Below are positions 1 to 9,204 of a stretch of DNA of 51,765 bases, in pieces. Under the pieces are notes generated by a model. It saw only the letters and a program-made list of their open reading frames with translations. It ran no database searches and had not been told where the DNA came from. The DNA is from Companilactobacillus nantensis DSM 16982 (GTDB taxonomy: Bacteria; Bacillota; Bacilli; Lactobacillales; Lactobacillaceae): contig NZ_AZFV01000015.1 of assembly GCF_001435815.1 (NCBI RefSeq), positions 1-51,765 on the forward strand. Reading direction: 5' to 3'. The stretch's first letter is position 1. Every line of letters begins with the position of its first letter. The position numbers and the translations under genes are program-made.

Positions 1-9
1 TAAAAGTTA

Positions 10-51
10 CCTCCTACTCGATTACTAAATTATTTGAGGAATAATTTAGTA
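10..51 (-). promoter_or_regulatory. 5' control region of a minus-strand gene lying left of the window
   Basis: Read on the minus strand, AGGAGG (15-10) ends nine bases before the left edge, so the start codon of an unseen minus-strand gene should lie just outside the window. Upstream of that ribosome site is a perfect 12-bp inverted repeat, TACTAAATTATT (23-34) and its complement (40-51), separated by 5 bases. This could be a repressor operator or a hairpin in the untranslated leader. The gene itself is not visible, so its identity is unknown. Confidence 0.55.
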
Positions 52-110
52 GATATAGTTTTATGAATTTAGATAAAATATTTGGTTATATCTTATCTTG
101 AAAATAGATT

Positions 111-293
111 AGCTGAAGGTTGGGGGTGATGAAACCAGCAGTGGCAGTGGTGTTAGGACGGTGTTTTCCCGTTCTTACAGCACAGGACGTATTTTGAAAT
201 TCGCGGTTTATGCGAAGTTCAAAATCGAGTCTCGAGACCTTGGCTCGAGACGGTCCTCACAGCAGGCTTCATCACCCCCAACCTTCGGCGGCA
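111..293 (+). repeat. PE1: multi-helix palindromic intergenic element, forward copy
   Basis: Full-length copy of the dispersed PE family. The outer stem pairs 115-133 with 268-286 (19 bp, perfect). Inside are hairpin H2 (149-183), hairpin H3 (191-225, TTTTGAA paired with TTCAAAA), and hairpin H4 (229-251, stem GTCTCGAG/CTCGAGAC around loop ACCTTGG). GGAC (185-188) pairs with GTCC (252-255) to close the core. The 3' border is CGGCGGCA, as in the other copies. It lies between the unseen left-hand gene and the 3' end of the small protein gene at 300. The stretch 52-110 shows nothing else I can support. Confidence 0.85.
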
Positions 294-299
294 GTGCAA

Positions 300-587
300 T
301 TAATCCATTACAGCTTCTAGCATGTTTTCTTTGAGATAATCAAATTCGCCATAACCACTATATAGGAAAATAAAGCGCTTTCCGTTATAATTAAACTTAA
401 TTCTGTTCCAGCCATAATAAGTATCTTCATCAACATTGGTAATTTCTGAAATGGGAACAGTAATTTTGTCAGTATTGACGATACCTTTCAAGGCTGAGAT
501 ATAGAGATTGTGGTTTGAGAATTTGAAACTAACATAGCCATAATTAACACCTGAGTTTTGATCGATAATTTGAATGTATGCAAACAT
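300..587 (-). CDS. small hypothetical protein, paralogue of the gene at 1705-1992
   Basis: Encodes about 95 residues. I chose the ATG at 587 over the GTG at 596 because GGGA sits 10 bases upstream and because the product then begins MFAYIQIID, aligning with MYTYIQIID of the paralogue at 1705-1992. The two share YIQIID near the start, an F/YYGxxRIxF stretch in the middle, and YSGYGE or YTGYGE followed by Y/FxLxxxxLxAV at the end. No membrane segment or signal peptide is visible; the protein looks like a small soluble beta-rich fold. I do not recognise the family. The two copies flank the HAD phosphatase gene, which suggests a local duplication; a shared function with that phosphatase is only a guess. 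Confidence 0.65.
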   Translation of the reverse strand: MFAYIQIIDQNSGVNYGYVSFKFSNHNLYISALKGIVNTDKITVPISEITNVDEDTYYGWNRIKFNYNGKRFIFLYSGYGEFDYLKENMLEAVMD

Positions 588-721
588 GATTTTCACGTCC
601 CTTTCTTAATTCACCTTTACCATAGGTTATCGAACGCGTTTTAGGGCAAGGGTATCGTGTGAAAAAAGTTGTTTGTTGTCGAACCAGTTCGATAATTAAC
701 GAGATTTGGGAGGAGAATAAT

Positions 722-1531
722 TTGATTAAGCACATATTTTCTGACATGGATGGAACGTTGTTACAAAGTAACTGTAAGATTAGTGAAAACAACGTGAAGA
801 CAATTAAGGATAGTCAAATTCCATTTACATTAGTTTCCGCACGATCACCGTTGGAGATGGTTGAAACCATTGATAGCCTTGACCTGAGAGAGCCACAAAT
901 TGCTTTCAACGGGGGATTGATTTTTCAACAAACTGCTCAAGGTAAGAAAGTTCTGCAGGAATCCCCAATTAGTCTGGACGGAATCAAACAAGTTTTGCGT
1001 GTTTTGAAACAAGAATTTCCAGACGTTAGTTGTTCATTGTATGATCTAGATCATTGGTATATTGAAAAAATTGATAAAGGAATCGAATATGAAGCTCAAG
1101 TCTGTGATTTTGATCCGATAATCGTTGATTTTGTTTCTTTATTGAAACAAACTGATTTAAAGATATTTAAAATTATGCTGATTTCGTTTGAAGCACAGGA
1201 AATGAAAATGCTGAATGAAAAATTAAAACAGCTCAATGAAGCTGATTTGAATGTCACACAGTCGGCAGAGAACTATTTAGAAATTACGGATCATTTGGCT
1301 AAAAAATCTCGTGGTGTTCAATATATTAAAGAATTGGAAAGTTTGGCTAAAGAGGACATGGCTGCGTTTGGTGATGGTTATAATGATTTAGTCATGTTAG
1401 AGCAAGTTGGAACGCCAATTGTCATGGATAATGCCTTACCAGGTGTAAAGAATTATGCCAAATTTGTTACGAAAGATAATGATCATGATGGAGTAGCGTA
1501 CGGAATCCAGACATATTTAACTACAAAATAG
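722..1531 (+). CDS. Cof-type HAD-superfamily phosphatase
   Basis: A 269-residue hydrolase of the Cof/YidA class (HAD subfamily IIB), which dephosphorylate sugar phosphates or cofactor-related phosphates in the cytoplasm. Motif I is DMDGTLL, close to the N-terminus; the C-terminal motif is AFGDGYNDLVML, the usual GDGxND metal-binding site. Length is normal for the family. I chose the TTG at 722 because GGGAGGAG (708-715) lies 6 bases upstream and the product starts IKHIFSDMDGT; extending to the GTG at 659 would add 21 residues that do not look like the family. The inverted repeat TTATCGAAC (627-635) / GTTCGATAA (687-695) lies in its upstream region. The substrate cannot be predicted. Confidence 0.85.
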   Translation: MIKHIFSDMDGTLLQSNCKISENNVKTIKDSQIPFTLVSARSPLEMVETIDSLDLREPQIAFNGGLIFQQTAQGKKVLQESPISLDGIKQVLRVLKQEFPDVSCSLYDLDHWYIEKIDKGIEYEAQVCDFDPIIVDFVSLLKQTDLKIFKIMLISFEAQEMKMLNEKLKQLNEADLNVTQSAENYLEITDHLAKKSRGVQYIKELESLAKEDMAAFGDGYNDLVMLEQVGTPIVMDNALPGVKNYAKFVTKDNDHDGVAYGIQTYLTTK

Positions 1532-1659
1532 GTTCAGTTATCGATAGATGGCTTAAAAATCAGCTGTCAGGTAAAATATATCATCATGTTACAGAGAAAC
1601 TGTGTATTTCTTAAAACGCTTAGAGAGCTTTGAATTTAAGCATAATGTGATGAAAAATA

Positions 1660-1697
1660 AAAAAACACTGAGAATTATTATTTTCTCGGTGTTTTTG
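1660..1697. terminator. bidirectional terminator between convergent genes
   Basis: Stem ACACTGAGAA (1665-1674) pairs with TTCTCGGTGT (1683-1692) over a 6-base loop, with an A-run before and a T-run after. It can therefore end both the HAD gene (plus) and the small protein gene (minus). Nothing else is visible in 1532-1659. Confidence 0.8.
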
Positions 1698-1704
1698 TGT
1701 ATTA

Positions 1705-1992
1705 TCAGGCATTAACAGCTTTAAGTAAATGATGTTCCAAGTATTGTTCTTCGCCATACCCAGTGTAAATAAATGAGTATTTTTTGGCTTGGTAAATAAA
1801 ACTGATGCGGTCTTCACCGTAAAATTGGTCGATTTTTAAGTCAATCATTTTGGAAAAGGGGATGTCGATGTGATGCAATGCCTTCATGCCTCTAACGAGC
1901 GTCATGGACAGTATGCCGTCTTTTATTTCGTAAACAACATAACCTTTGAAAGCTTTTCCACCAGCATCGATAATTTGTATGTAAGTATACAT
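1705..1992 (-). CDS. small hypothetical protein, paralogue of the gene at 300-587
   Basis: A 95-residue protein starting MYTYIQIID, with the same pattern as the protein at 300-587: YIQIID at the start, FYGEDRISFIY in the middle, YTGYGEEQYL near the end. The ribosome site AGAAAGAAGG lies upstream of the ATG. Sequence identity between the paralogues is moderate, so the duplication is not recent. No catalytic motif is recognisable. It is transcribed toward the HAD gene and ends at a shared bidirectional terminator. Function unknown. Confidence 0.65.
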   Translation of the reverse strand: MYTYIQIIDAGGKAFKGYVVYEIKDGILSMTLVRGMKALHHIDIPFSKMIDLKIDQFYGEDRISFIYQAKKYSFIYTGYGEEQYLEHHLLKAVNA

Positions 1993-2218
1993 AATATTTA
2001 AGCCTTCTTTCTATAATTCATTAATCAATTTTAAAAAATTCAAATTGGTTGTTTTGAATTATATGCGCTAGTTCTGAATGAACGGGAATACGGCACTTTG
2101 TTCTGACAAAATGTCTACTAGCAAGCTTTATCGTTGCTAAAAAGATTCAGACAGACTATTTTTAATTTGAAATTTATTAAGCTACTAATAATTAGAAATT
2201 AAAATTAAAAAGTAGGCG

Positions 2219-2743
2219 ATGAAGATGGAGAGAAGTTTTGCAAGAAAGCTAAATTGGAAGCCACTGTTTAACAGTTTGATTTTTGGTGCCGCAATAGGAA
2301 CCTTTGTTTATATCTTGTTGAAACGTGATATAGCTCTGGGAATTATGTTTGGAATCATTGCTTTTCTAATTCAAAGTATCGTCATTTATCCACGTTATTT
2401 ACCAAGTCTTTATGGCTGCTGGAAAATAAATGAAGGCTCGGTATCATATTACGATTACAGTACTTGGAGTAAACGTATCAAGGCTATCTTTTTACCTGTA
2501 AGTAAGAAACAAAAGTCAGTTTCGTTTGAAAATATTATGTCTTATTCCTTAGTTGTTTCAAAAAAGTCTGACAAATGGACACCACATTATATTCTTTTGA
2601 AATTAGATAATGGTCATAACGTTGCATTGGATTTGTCGTGGAATTTGCTGAAATCAGGGGCACCTGGTAAGGATGTTGAATGGGTCGTTGACTACATAAC
2701 AAATAAGCTACATCAAAAGACAGTTCAAGTTTTACAAGTTTAA
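2219..2743 (+). CDS. small membrane protein with two transmembrane segments and a cytoplasmic domain
   Basis: Encodes 174 residues. A basic N-terminus (about residues 1-15) is followed by two hydrophobic stretches (about 18-34 and 38-57, separated by LKRD), then a soluble domain of about 110 residues rich in beta-type sequence and ending in an amphipathic helix. The arrangement (two N-terminal membrane helices plus a compact PH-like or YcxB-like domain) is seen in many uncharacterised Firmicute proteins. I cannot assign a family firmly. The ribosome site before the ATG at 2219 is weak (TAGG); a second ATG lies two codons in. It is a single gene ending at the terminator at 2789. Region 1993-2218 holds no other feature I can support. 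Confidence 0.6.
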   Translation: MKMERSFARKLNWKPLFNSLIFGAAIGTFVYILLKRDIALGIMFGIIAFLIQSIVIYPRYLPSLYGCWKINEGSVSYYDYSTWSKRIKAIFLPVSKKQKSVSFENIMSYSLVVSKKSDKWTPHYILLKLDNGHNVALDLSWNLLKSGAPGKDVEWVVDYITNKLHQKTVQVLQV

Positions 2744-2788
2744 ATGATTAACCGGCATGTATGATTCGTTTGCTTAGAGTAAACAAAT

Positions 2789-2823
2789 AGGACACGCAAT
2801 CCAAAAATTGGATGCGTGTCCTA
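2789..2823. terminator. bidirectional terminator between convergent genes
   Basis: Long perfect stem AGGACACGCAATCC / GGATGCGTGTCCT around a short AT loop, between the plus-strand membrane protein gene and the minus-strand kup gene. Confidence 0.8.
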
Positions 2824-2847
2824 TTAATTTAATTAGATTTTATCTAT

Positions 2848-4932
2848 TTAATCTTCGTCGTCATCATCAATTTCGTCATCAACTTTGATATCTTTCAAAG
2901 CTGAACGATCTTTTCTGACTAGACGTAAACGATTGAGTGAAACTTTACCAAGTACCAGTGGCACACGTTCTTCAACTACATCACTGTAGGAAAGTCCGAA
3001 CCAGTTGGCTGGTGAAATGAATTTTTGTAAGAAGAAACGCATGTGAATAACACTCTTCTTCAAACTACTAATCTTCGTATCAGGTGAGAGTACCTCTTTG
3101 ATAATAACGAATGAGAAGTCACCAACATCACGATCAGGAATCGTTGTATATTTCTGTGGTTGTGGTTTGATTTCACCGTTTGACATCATATCATTAACAA
3201 CTTGACGTAAGTAGACGTTAACCTTTTGGTCAACACGGAAACCTAAGTAAAGTTGAACGCTGACCATGTAGTCAGTATCAAATGTCTCGACACTATAAGC
3301 TGCTGTATAAGGTTCATCAGTAACATTGACTGTTACGAACCAATAAACTTGAGCTCGTTTTGGACGTTTATCAAGGATTGAATAAAGAATATTCTTCTTA
3401 ATACGATAACCGTCGTGAATCTTTGTTAGATAAACCAAGTTAGTTGTATAAAGTGGGTAACTTGGATCTTTTCTTAAATCATTTAGTTGGTGCTTGAAAG
3501 CTAGTAATGAAACAAAGTGGCTCCGATATGTGTTGTCGTCTTTGAGACGTTCACCGTATCTCCAGATGAACATAACGGCAATAAGTAATGCGGCGATAAA
3601 CATAGTAATGTAAGCACCGTGAATGAACTTACTACTGTTAGTTACGAAGAAAATACTTTCGATAATGAAGAAGAAACTAATAATAACCGTTGTAAAGAGG
3701 CGGTTAGCACGTTTCATCAGCAACCATTGATGGAGCAAAATTGTTGTCATTAACATAGTGATGGTAATTTCTAGACCGTAGGCGTTTGACATGTTTTCGG
3801 AAGTTTTGAAATAGAAAACGATGAACAAACAAACGACCCAGATGATTGAATTAACTGTTGGGATATAAAGTTGTCCCTTAAAGTTAGTTGGATAGTATGT
3901 TTTCAATCTTGGGAAAATCTTCAACTTAGTGGCTTCAGATACCAATGTATATGAGCCAGAAATCAAGGCTTGGGAAGCGATGATAGCTGCCATGGCTGAG
4001 AGGAAGATTCCGAAGAGTCTGAAGTCTGCAGGAATGGATTGGTAAAATGGATTCATTGCTGAGCCCATGTTTTGAAGTGCATGATTATCTTTTGCACTTA
4101 AAATCCAAGTTGCTTGTCCTAAATAACTTAGTAACAAACAAATTTTAACGAATGGCCAACTAGTATAAATATTAGGTCGACCAACGTGTCCCATATCAGA
4201 ATAAAGGGCTTCAGCACCAGTAGTAGCAAGGAAAATACTACCAAGGATGAAGACACCACGAATATTGATAGGGCTTCTGAGTAATTCAAAAGCGTAATAT
4301 GGGTTCAAAGCTCTGATCATTGTCCAATCGGATGAGAGGTTCATGATTCCTATGAAACCAAGGAAAGCGAACCAAACTAACATGATTGGCCCAAAGGCAC
4401 GACCAATTAGTTGAGTCCCAAATCTTTGGATAAAGAAGAGGGTCGATAAGATAATCAGTGTCACAATGATTACTTGGCTCTGTGTGCTGATTAAGACGGT
4501 ATTGTGAATGGCAATGCCTTTCAAACCTTCAATCGCTGCGGTAACAGTAACAGCAGGTGTCATCATACCGTCGGCTAAGAAGGTTGCCCCACCGACCATA
4601 GCCGGAATAATCAGCCACTTGGCACGCTTTCTAACCAATGTATAGAGGGCGAAAATTCCACCTTCACCACGGTTATCAGCACGTAGGGCAATTAAAACAT
4701 ATTTAATTGTCGTGACTAAAGTCAGTGTCCAAAAAATTAAGGAAACACTGCCTAGAATAAAGTTGGTGGACATTTTTTCAAGTCCACCATTCCCAACCAT
4801 TAAAGAGTGCATAACGTATAGAGGAGAAGTACCAATGTCCCCGTATACAATTCCTAAAGCAATTAGGAACCCTGCGACACTCTTCTTTGAATGGGGGTTA
4901 TTCTTCAATGAATTTAGTTGTGTCTTTTCCAT
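2848..4932 (-). CDS. kup: Kup-type potassium uptake permease
   Basis: A 694-residue member of the KUP/HAK/KT family, which imports K+ with protons across the cell membrane. The diagnostic N-terminal motif GIVYGDIGTSPLY is at residues 27-39. Around a dozen hydrophobic segments fill the first 450 or so residues, followed by a cytoplasmic C-terminal domain and a strongly acidic end (DDEIDDDDED). The ATG at 4932 is preferred because GGAG of TTTGGAGATT lies about 11 bases upstream; starting 10 codons earlier would put this site inside the gene. It is transcribed alone. In many Firmicutes kup genes are controlled by c-di-AMP riboswitches, but the 120-base upstream gap is too short and shows none. 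A c-di-AMP receptor, pstA, is encoded at 30167. Confidence 0.93.
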   Translation of the reverse strand: MEKTQLNSLKNNPHSKKSVAGFLIALGIVYGDIGTSPLYVMHSLMVGNGGLEKMSTNFILGSVSLIFWTLTLVTTIKYVLIALRADNRGEGGIFALYTLVRKRAKWLIIPAMVGGATFLADGMMTPAVTVTAAIEGLKGIAIHNTVLISTQSQVIIVTLIILSTLFFIQRFGTQLIGRAFGPIMLVWFAFLGFIGIMNLSSDWTMIRALNPYYAFELLRSPINIRGVFILGSIFLATTGAEALYSDMGHVGRPNIYTSWPFVKICLLLSYLGQATWILSAKDNHALQNMGSAMNPFYQSIPADFRLFGIFLSAMAAIIASQALISGSYTLVSEATKLKIFPRLKTYYPTNFKGQLYIPTVNSIIWVVCLFIVFYFKTSENMSNAYGLEITITMLMTTILLHQWLLMKRANRLFTTVIISFFFIIESIFFVTNSSKFIHGAYITMFIAALLIAVMFIWRYGERLKDDNTYRSHFVSLLAFKHQLNDLRKDPSYPLYTTNLVYLTKIHDGYRIKKNILYSILDKRPKRAQVYWFVTVNVTDEPYTAAYSVETFDTDYMVSVQLYLGFRVDQKVNVYLRQVVNDMMSNGEIKPQPQKYTTIPDRDVGDFSFVIIKEVLSPDTKISSLKKSVIHMRFFLQKFISPANWFGLSYSDVVEERVPLVLGKVSLNRLRLVRKDRSALKDIKVDDEIDDDDED

Positions 4933-4993
4933 ATAAATAATCTCCAAAAATAAACAGTTCAACCGCGATTATAACATTAGAATTGCTAGTATG

Positions 4994-5024
4994 AAACCAC
5001 TTAATTTTGGTCTAGTGGGTTTCG
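4994..5024 (-). terminator. hairpin between pepX and kup, possible weak terminator
   Basis: Read on the minus strand, GAAACCCACT and AGTGGTTTC can pair across an AT-rich loop, 30-60 bases after the pepX stop. No T-run follows, so termination is doubtful; it could also be part of the kup leader. Confidence 0.3.
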
Positions 5025-5056
5025 CTATATATCAAAGCAATCAATCGTTACTGGTA

Positions 5057-7480
5057 TTAATTTGTAAAAATTGGAACTACCAATGAAGAATCGTTAGTTT
5101 GAACAGTGTATTTAATATTTTGATTACCACGAACTGTCATACCAAAATCAGTTGCATAGACGATCAAACCTAATTGATGTCCTTTGAGTAATTTATAAAA
5201 TGTCGGTTGTAGTTCGACACCAATATTATAGAAAACATTTGGCTTTAGTTCATCAACTTTATAGTTATTTTCACGATTCTGTAAATTTAAGTGTCCTTTA
5301 GTGATCATCTTAAATGGTGTAGGTGCAGCGGAGGTAAATTCACGTAAATCATCTTCGCGCCAATCGTATGTTTCAGCTAGACTATTTTTTGCCAATAACG
5401 TTGGTGAGACGGTCAAACGCTTGGCTGTACCATAGTCAATTAATTGAAAGCTTAAGAGTCCGATGTTATCACTTGAACTAACTTTGAGATTTACATTAAC
5501 CTTACCGTCAATCGTTAAATCGTCATCTAATGGTGCTGTCTTATAAATTAGTTGATTGGAAGCTAACTTTTCGTCAGCAGCGACGAGATCATGTTCCCAA
5601 GTGTCGTTATGCTTAGCATAATTATCAAAGGTTGTTTGATCTAGGTGGTCTTGGAATGATTGCGTTGTTTCAGAAACACTATTTGTGACTAGTTTATCAT
5701 ATGATAAATTGTATTTAATCTGGTTATTATCATTGCTAGACCAGTCTTGATGAGCTGTCCAATTTTCTGGTTGCGTATTATCTTGAACGATCACATTATG
5801 GATGATTTCTTTAGCCTGGTTTTCAACACCAAGTAATTCATGAGTTAACCAGAGGTTGATAATATCGTTATAGTCGATAGAACGAAAGGCATTGATGTAA
5901 ATGTGTTGGCCTTGGTGCAAAATGATTTTTTGTGTAACGCCGTTATGCTTAATGCCGTTCCACAGACGCTCAACGTTACGAGGCTTGACATTCCAGTCAT
6001 TCAAACCATGAACCATGAAGACATCAGCTGTGATATTCTTGAAATCTTTATGGTAGTTACGAGCGTCCCAGAAAGTATTGTAATCACCAGTTGTACGATC
6101 TTGACCATCAGCAATAGCCTTCACTTGGTCGTCCCATTGATTCTTAATGTTATGGAAATCACCTGGTTGTAAACGACGACTGAATGTTTCCTCAGCTAAG
6201 ACATCAGCATCTTCACCAGGGAAGCCACCGGGAGCGATGACTAAACCACCGTCACGATAGTAATCGTACCAACTAGAAATGGCAGCTTCACTAATGACTG
6301 TTTTCAGTCCAGAGACACCCGTTGAAGCAGCAGCCGTTGCCAAAGTCCCTAAGTATGAACGACCTGTCATAGCCACTTTTTTATTAGACCACCAAGCTTT
6401 GATTTCAATGTTGTCAGTCCGATTGGTGAAGGCAGGTAATTGACCAGTTAACCATTTGATAATAGAAACAGTGGAAATTGTTTCTTCGGGGTCACCAGTT
6501 GTTCTGAAACCGTCGGAGTCTTTAGTACCAATACCAGACATGTAAATAACCGCAAAGCCACGAGCTAAGAAGTAGTCGTTTAGAGTATATGAACTTTCAC
6601 GGGAGAATGTTTGTTCAGCTCGTTTAGTTTCGCCATTGGTAGTTCTTGGTTCAGGAATTGTTTGATTGTCACCATGATATTCGATATCGGAATATTGAAG
6701 CTTGTTTGGTGTCTTGTGTTTCAAAGGTACATTGACGTTATGGGTCAACCTTTCACCGGTTTCATCGTTAGTCCCTTGATTGTATGGACTGGCTGTATAA
6801 AGTACCGGTACTTTTAAACCATTTTCGGTTTCACGAGGACGTAAAATTTCAGCTTTCAAAAGGTCACGTTTACCATCATGGTCACTATCTTGAGGGGACT
6901 CAACGTAAACGACTTCACGAATTAATTCATGGGGATCAAAGACGGGCAAAGTTTTACCGTTGAATAATAAAGGCTTAGTTATTTTGCCATAAAACTTAGT
7001 GAAATAACCTTTGCTAGCAAGTGAATCAAGGTAAGTTTGACCAACTTTATTGTGAGTTGCTAATAACCAATACCATGCAGATTTTAATTCATCAACAGTG
7101 AATGAATCGCCGTTATGGTCAGCAATCATCAGTTGAATTTTTTTCATTGCTTCTAAAGGTTCAGAAAATGAAAAGTCCACGTCAGGGTTAAACTTTAATA
7201 GTTGTAAAGCTACATTATAAAAAGCGGCTACCGAAACGTGTGTGGCAGAATCAAGATATTCACCTAAATTTTGTTCAGGTGTAGCCATATATGTTTTTAA
7301 CTCTTCTTCAAAAGTTGATGAAGTTTTGGCTTCTAAAAAGCTTTTACTCAAAAAGCTGATCCATAATTGGATCGGATTGGTTTCAGCTTCGTTGTCTTTA
7401 TCTAGAAAGCCTATTTCTGTAAGTTCTTTTAATTGATCTTTAAAGTCTGTTGGACGAATTGCAAATTGGTTATTTTTCAT
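5057..7480 (-). CDS. pepX: Xaa-Pro dipeptidyl-peptidase PepX
   Basis: An 807-residue S15-family serine peptidase that removes X-Pro dipeptides from peptide N-termini, a typical lactic acid bacteria enzyme for using casein peptides. The catalytic serine is in GRSYLGT (Ser375); the acid and histidine of the triad are probably in [10 protein letters not shown] and LHQGQHIY. An N-terminal helical domain of about 150 residues, the central alpha/beta hydrolase and a C-terminal beta-sandwich are all present at normal length. No signal peptide is visible, consistent with a cytoplasmic enzyme. The ATG at 7480 follows AAAGGAGTTG. PE2 lies in its upstream region and might influence its expression, but that is speculation. 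Confidence 0.95.
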   Translation of the reverse strand: MKNNQFAIRPTDFKDQLKELTEIGFLDKDNEAETNPIQLWISFLSKSFLEAKTSSTFEEELKTYMATPEQNLGEYLDSATHVSVAAFYNVALQLLKFNPDVDFSFSEPLEAMKKIQLMIADHNGDSFTVDELKSAWYWLLATHNKVGQTYLDSLASKGYFTKFYGKITKPLLFNGKTLPVFDPHELIREVVYVESPQDSDHDGKRDLLKAEILRPRETENGLKVPVLYTASPYNQGTNDETGERLTHNVNVPLKHKTPNKLQYSDIEYHGDNQTIPEPRTTNGETKRAEQTFSRESSYTLNDYFLARGFAVIYMSGIGTKDSDGFRTTGDPEETISTVSIIKWLTGQLPAFTNRTDNIEIKAWWSNKKVAMTGRSYLGTLATAAASTGVSGLKTVISEAAISSWYDYYRDGGLVIAPGGFPGEDADVLAEETFSRRLQPGDFHNIKNQWDDQVKAIADGQDRTTGDYNTFWDARNYHKDFKNITADVFMVHGLNDWNVKPRNVERLWNGIKHNGVTQKIILHQGQHIYINAFRSIDYNDIINLWLTHELLGVENQAKEIIHNVIVQDNTQPENWTAHQDWSSNDNNQIKYNLSYDKLVTNSVSETTQSFQDHLDQTTFDNYAKHNDTWEHDLVAADEKLASNQLIYKTAPLDDDLTIDGKVNVNLKVSSSDNIGLLSFQLIDYGTAKRLTVSPTLLAKNSLAETYDWREDDLREFTSAAPTPFKMITKGHLNLQNRENNYKVDELKPNVFYNIGVELQPTFYKLLKGHQLGLIVYATDFGMTVRGNQNIKYTVQTNDSSLVVPIFTN

Positions 7481-7552
7481 ATAAACAACTCCTTTATTAG
7501 ATATTAATTTTATTATAGAGCAGTGGGGTAACTTTTACTTGTTTATTGGGGT

Positions 7553-7690
7553 GCCGCCTCTGGGAGTACGAAAGTCCACCTGCTGTGGGACCGCATGGAG
7601 CCAAGGTCTCCAGACTCGCTTTTGAACTTCGCAAAATACGCGAATTTCAAAAGACGTCCGTGGTGGGCTTTCATACTCCCAGAGACTAGT
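7553..7690 (-). repeat. PE2: PE element, reverse copy lacking hairpin H2
   Basis: Shortest intact PE copy. The outer stem pairs 7558-7574 with 7668-7684 (17 bp, one mismatch). Read on the minus strand it has the CCACGGACG junction, hairpin H3 (TTTTGAAATTCGCG paired with GCGAAGTTCAAAA), and hairpin H4 with stem GGAG/CTCC and loop ACCTTGG. The CGGTCCCACAGCAGG junction and the 3' border GAGGCGGCA follow. Hairpin H2, present in the other full copies, is absent, so H2 seems to be a separable module. It occupies the 367-base gap between pepX and pepC, upstream of pepX. Confidence 0.85.
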
Positions 7691-7769
7691 GTATTTTGGG
7701 GTGATTTGATTATTATTTTAAATATTTAAATTGATTATAATGATGCATTAATAGTCAGAAATTCTAAAA

Positions 7770-7817
7770 GAAGCCCCAGAAACTAGAATTTTCTGTTCGC
7801 TAGTTTCTGGGACTTCT
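7770..7817 (-). terminator. terminator of pepC
   Basis: Stem CCCAGAAACTAG (7775-7786) pairs perfectly with CTAGTTTCTGGG (7800-7811), extended by GAAG/CTTC. On the minus strand it lies about 35 bases after the pepC stop and is followed by TTCTTTTAG. Confidence 0.75.
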
Positions 7818-7847
7818 TAATTTTGTGTTTTTAATGGACAATGATTT

Positions 7848-9191
7848 TTAAGCTAATGCTCCCATTGGATCCCATGGTGCTAGTACCTTTGGTTCTTTTG
7901 ATTCTGTTTCAAAGGTATTCTTGAGATCGTCTGATAGGTATTTCTTGTTGATAACTAGTTGATAAACGAATTCGTCGAACCATGAGTCGCTCATTACGAA
8001 GTAACCTTTAGTTCCGACTTTTTCACCCCATGAGTTTTCAACTTTCCACTTCAATGGATTACCATTTTCGTCTAGATCTACTCCGGTGATAACCATAGCA
8101 TGTGTCATCATACTTTCGATATAGTCGAGGCGTTGTGCCTTTGTCATTGTTAAATCAGTGTTTAGTAGGCCTTCAAGGTCATAGATGTTTGTGTCCATGA
8201 TACCAATCTTACGGTCTGAACTTTGACCAACATCACTACCAAACCAAACTGTTTCGCCAGCTTGGAGTTGTTTAACAGCTAACTTCTTGAAGTCACTGTT
8301 TTCTAGATTCAAGTGACGGACTTGGCGACCACCAACGACGTTACCTAACATTTCAACTGTATAAACGTGGTTGTATGGCTTGTCAGCTGTTGGAGCGTTG
8401 ATTGTTGAAATATAACTATCTAAGTCCCAGCCAACATACTTCTTGAAGAATTCTTGAGGTGTGATGCCTGTTTCTTTGTGATAGTTCTTGTCATCGTCAC
8501 GGTAAGCCCAGTCGAACTTAGTAGGTGGAACACCAACTGTGTAAACTAAAATTTTGTAAATTTCGCTTAATAGTTCATTCTTCTTACGTTCAATGTCTTC
8601 TTCAGACTTATTAGCATTAACAAGTTCACGCAAGATAATTGCATCTTTACGTAATTTCTTGTTAAGAACGTTGTTTAATTCAGATGAGTTTGTACGACTG
8701 AATGTATCTGGCATAACTGCCTTAGGAACGACACCATATTTTTGAACAAGTGCCATGACCATATCCCATTGGCCACCATCTTGTTGAGGTGTAGCCATTA
8801 GGAAGTCAACTTTACGGTCGCCTGTTGGTAGGGCAGCTGTGTTGATAACATTTTCGAAGAAGTAGTTTGATTTCTCAAGCTTATCCCAGAAAAGCATGTA
8901 ACCTTGTGATAATTCGAAGCCCTTGATCTTGAAGTTATCTTGAAGAGGGTGTCTCATTGTGTTTAGAGCTGCGAAAACCCAGCATAAACCAGATTGTTTT
9001 TGATCGGCAACTTTACCAGTATCAATTTCAACTGAGAAAGTAGGGTCCATAGCAACTTTTGACGCAATTGTTTCACTTGATTTGAACAAACCATTGTTAG
9101 CAACAGCATTTTTGATTGCTGAAGAACCTGGTGTGTTTTCAAAAGCAGTTTTAAATTTATCTAATTCTGATGATGTGATTTCTTTAGTCAT
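7848..9191 (-). CDS. pepC: aminopeptidase C (bleomycin hydrolase family)
   Basis: A 447-residue C1B cysteine peptidase that trims N-terminal residues from peptides in the cytoplasm, part of the lactobacillus peptide-use system. The active site is clear: oxyanion Gln64 and nucleophile Cys70 in QKQSGLCWVF, the histidine in THAMVITG and the asparagine in ENSWGEK. Family members form hexameric barrels with a self-compartmentalised site. I chose the ATG at 9191 because AGAGGAGAG precedes it by about 9 bases. The gene ends in WDPMGALA, the C-terminal tail that enters the active site in this family. It is the last gene of a GNAT-rpiA-pepC cluster; only 13 bases separate it from rpiA. Confidence 0.95.
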   Translation of the reverse strand: MTKEITSSELDKFKTAFENTPGSSAIKNAVANNGLFKSSETIASKVAMDPTFSVEIDTGKVADQKQSGLCWVFAALNTMRHPLQDNFKIKGFELSQGYMLFWDKLEKSNYFFENVINTAALPTGDRKVDFLMATPQQDGGQWDMVMALVQKYGVVPKAVMPDTFSRTNSSELNNVLNKKLRKDAIILRELVNANKSEEDIERKKNELLSEIYKILVYTVGVPPTKFDWAYRDDDKNYHKETGITPQEFFKKYVGWDLDSYISTINAPTADKPYNHVYTVEMLGNVVGGRQVRHLNLENSDFKKLAVKQLQAGETVWFGSDVGQSSDRKIGIMDTNIYDLEGLLNTDLTMTKAQRLDYIESMMTHAMVITGVDLDENGNPLKWKVENSWGEKVGTKGYFVMSDSWFDEFVYQLVINKKYLSDDLKNTFETESKEPKVLAPWDPMGALA

Positions 9192-9204
9192 ACAATTCTC
9201 TCCT

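Noticed and set aside
111-293. PE elements as ordinary rho-independent terminators
   Set aside because: They are multi-branched, occur in both orientations relative to genes, lack a T-run directly after the outer stem, and several are followed by separate normal terminators (18426, 36805).
4933-5056. c-di-AMP riboswitch before kup
   Set aside because: The gap is only about 120 bases and lacks the ydaO consensus; only a weak hairpin is seen.
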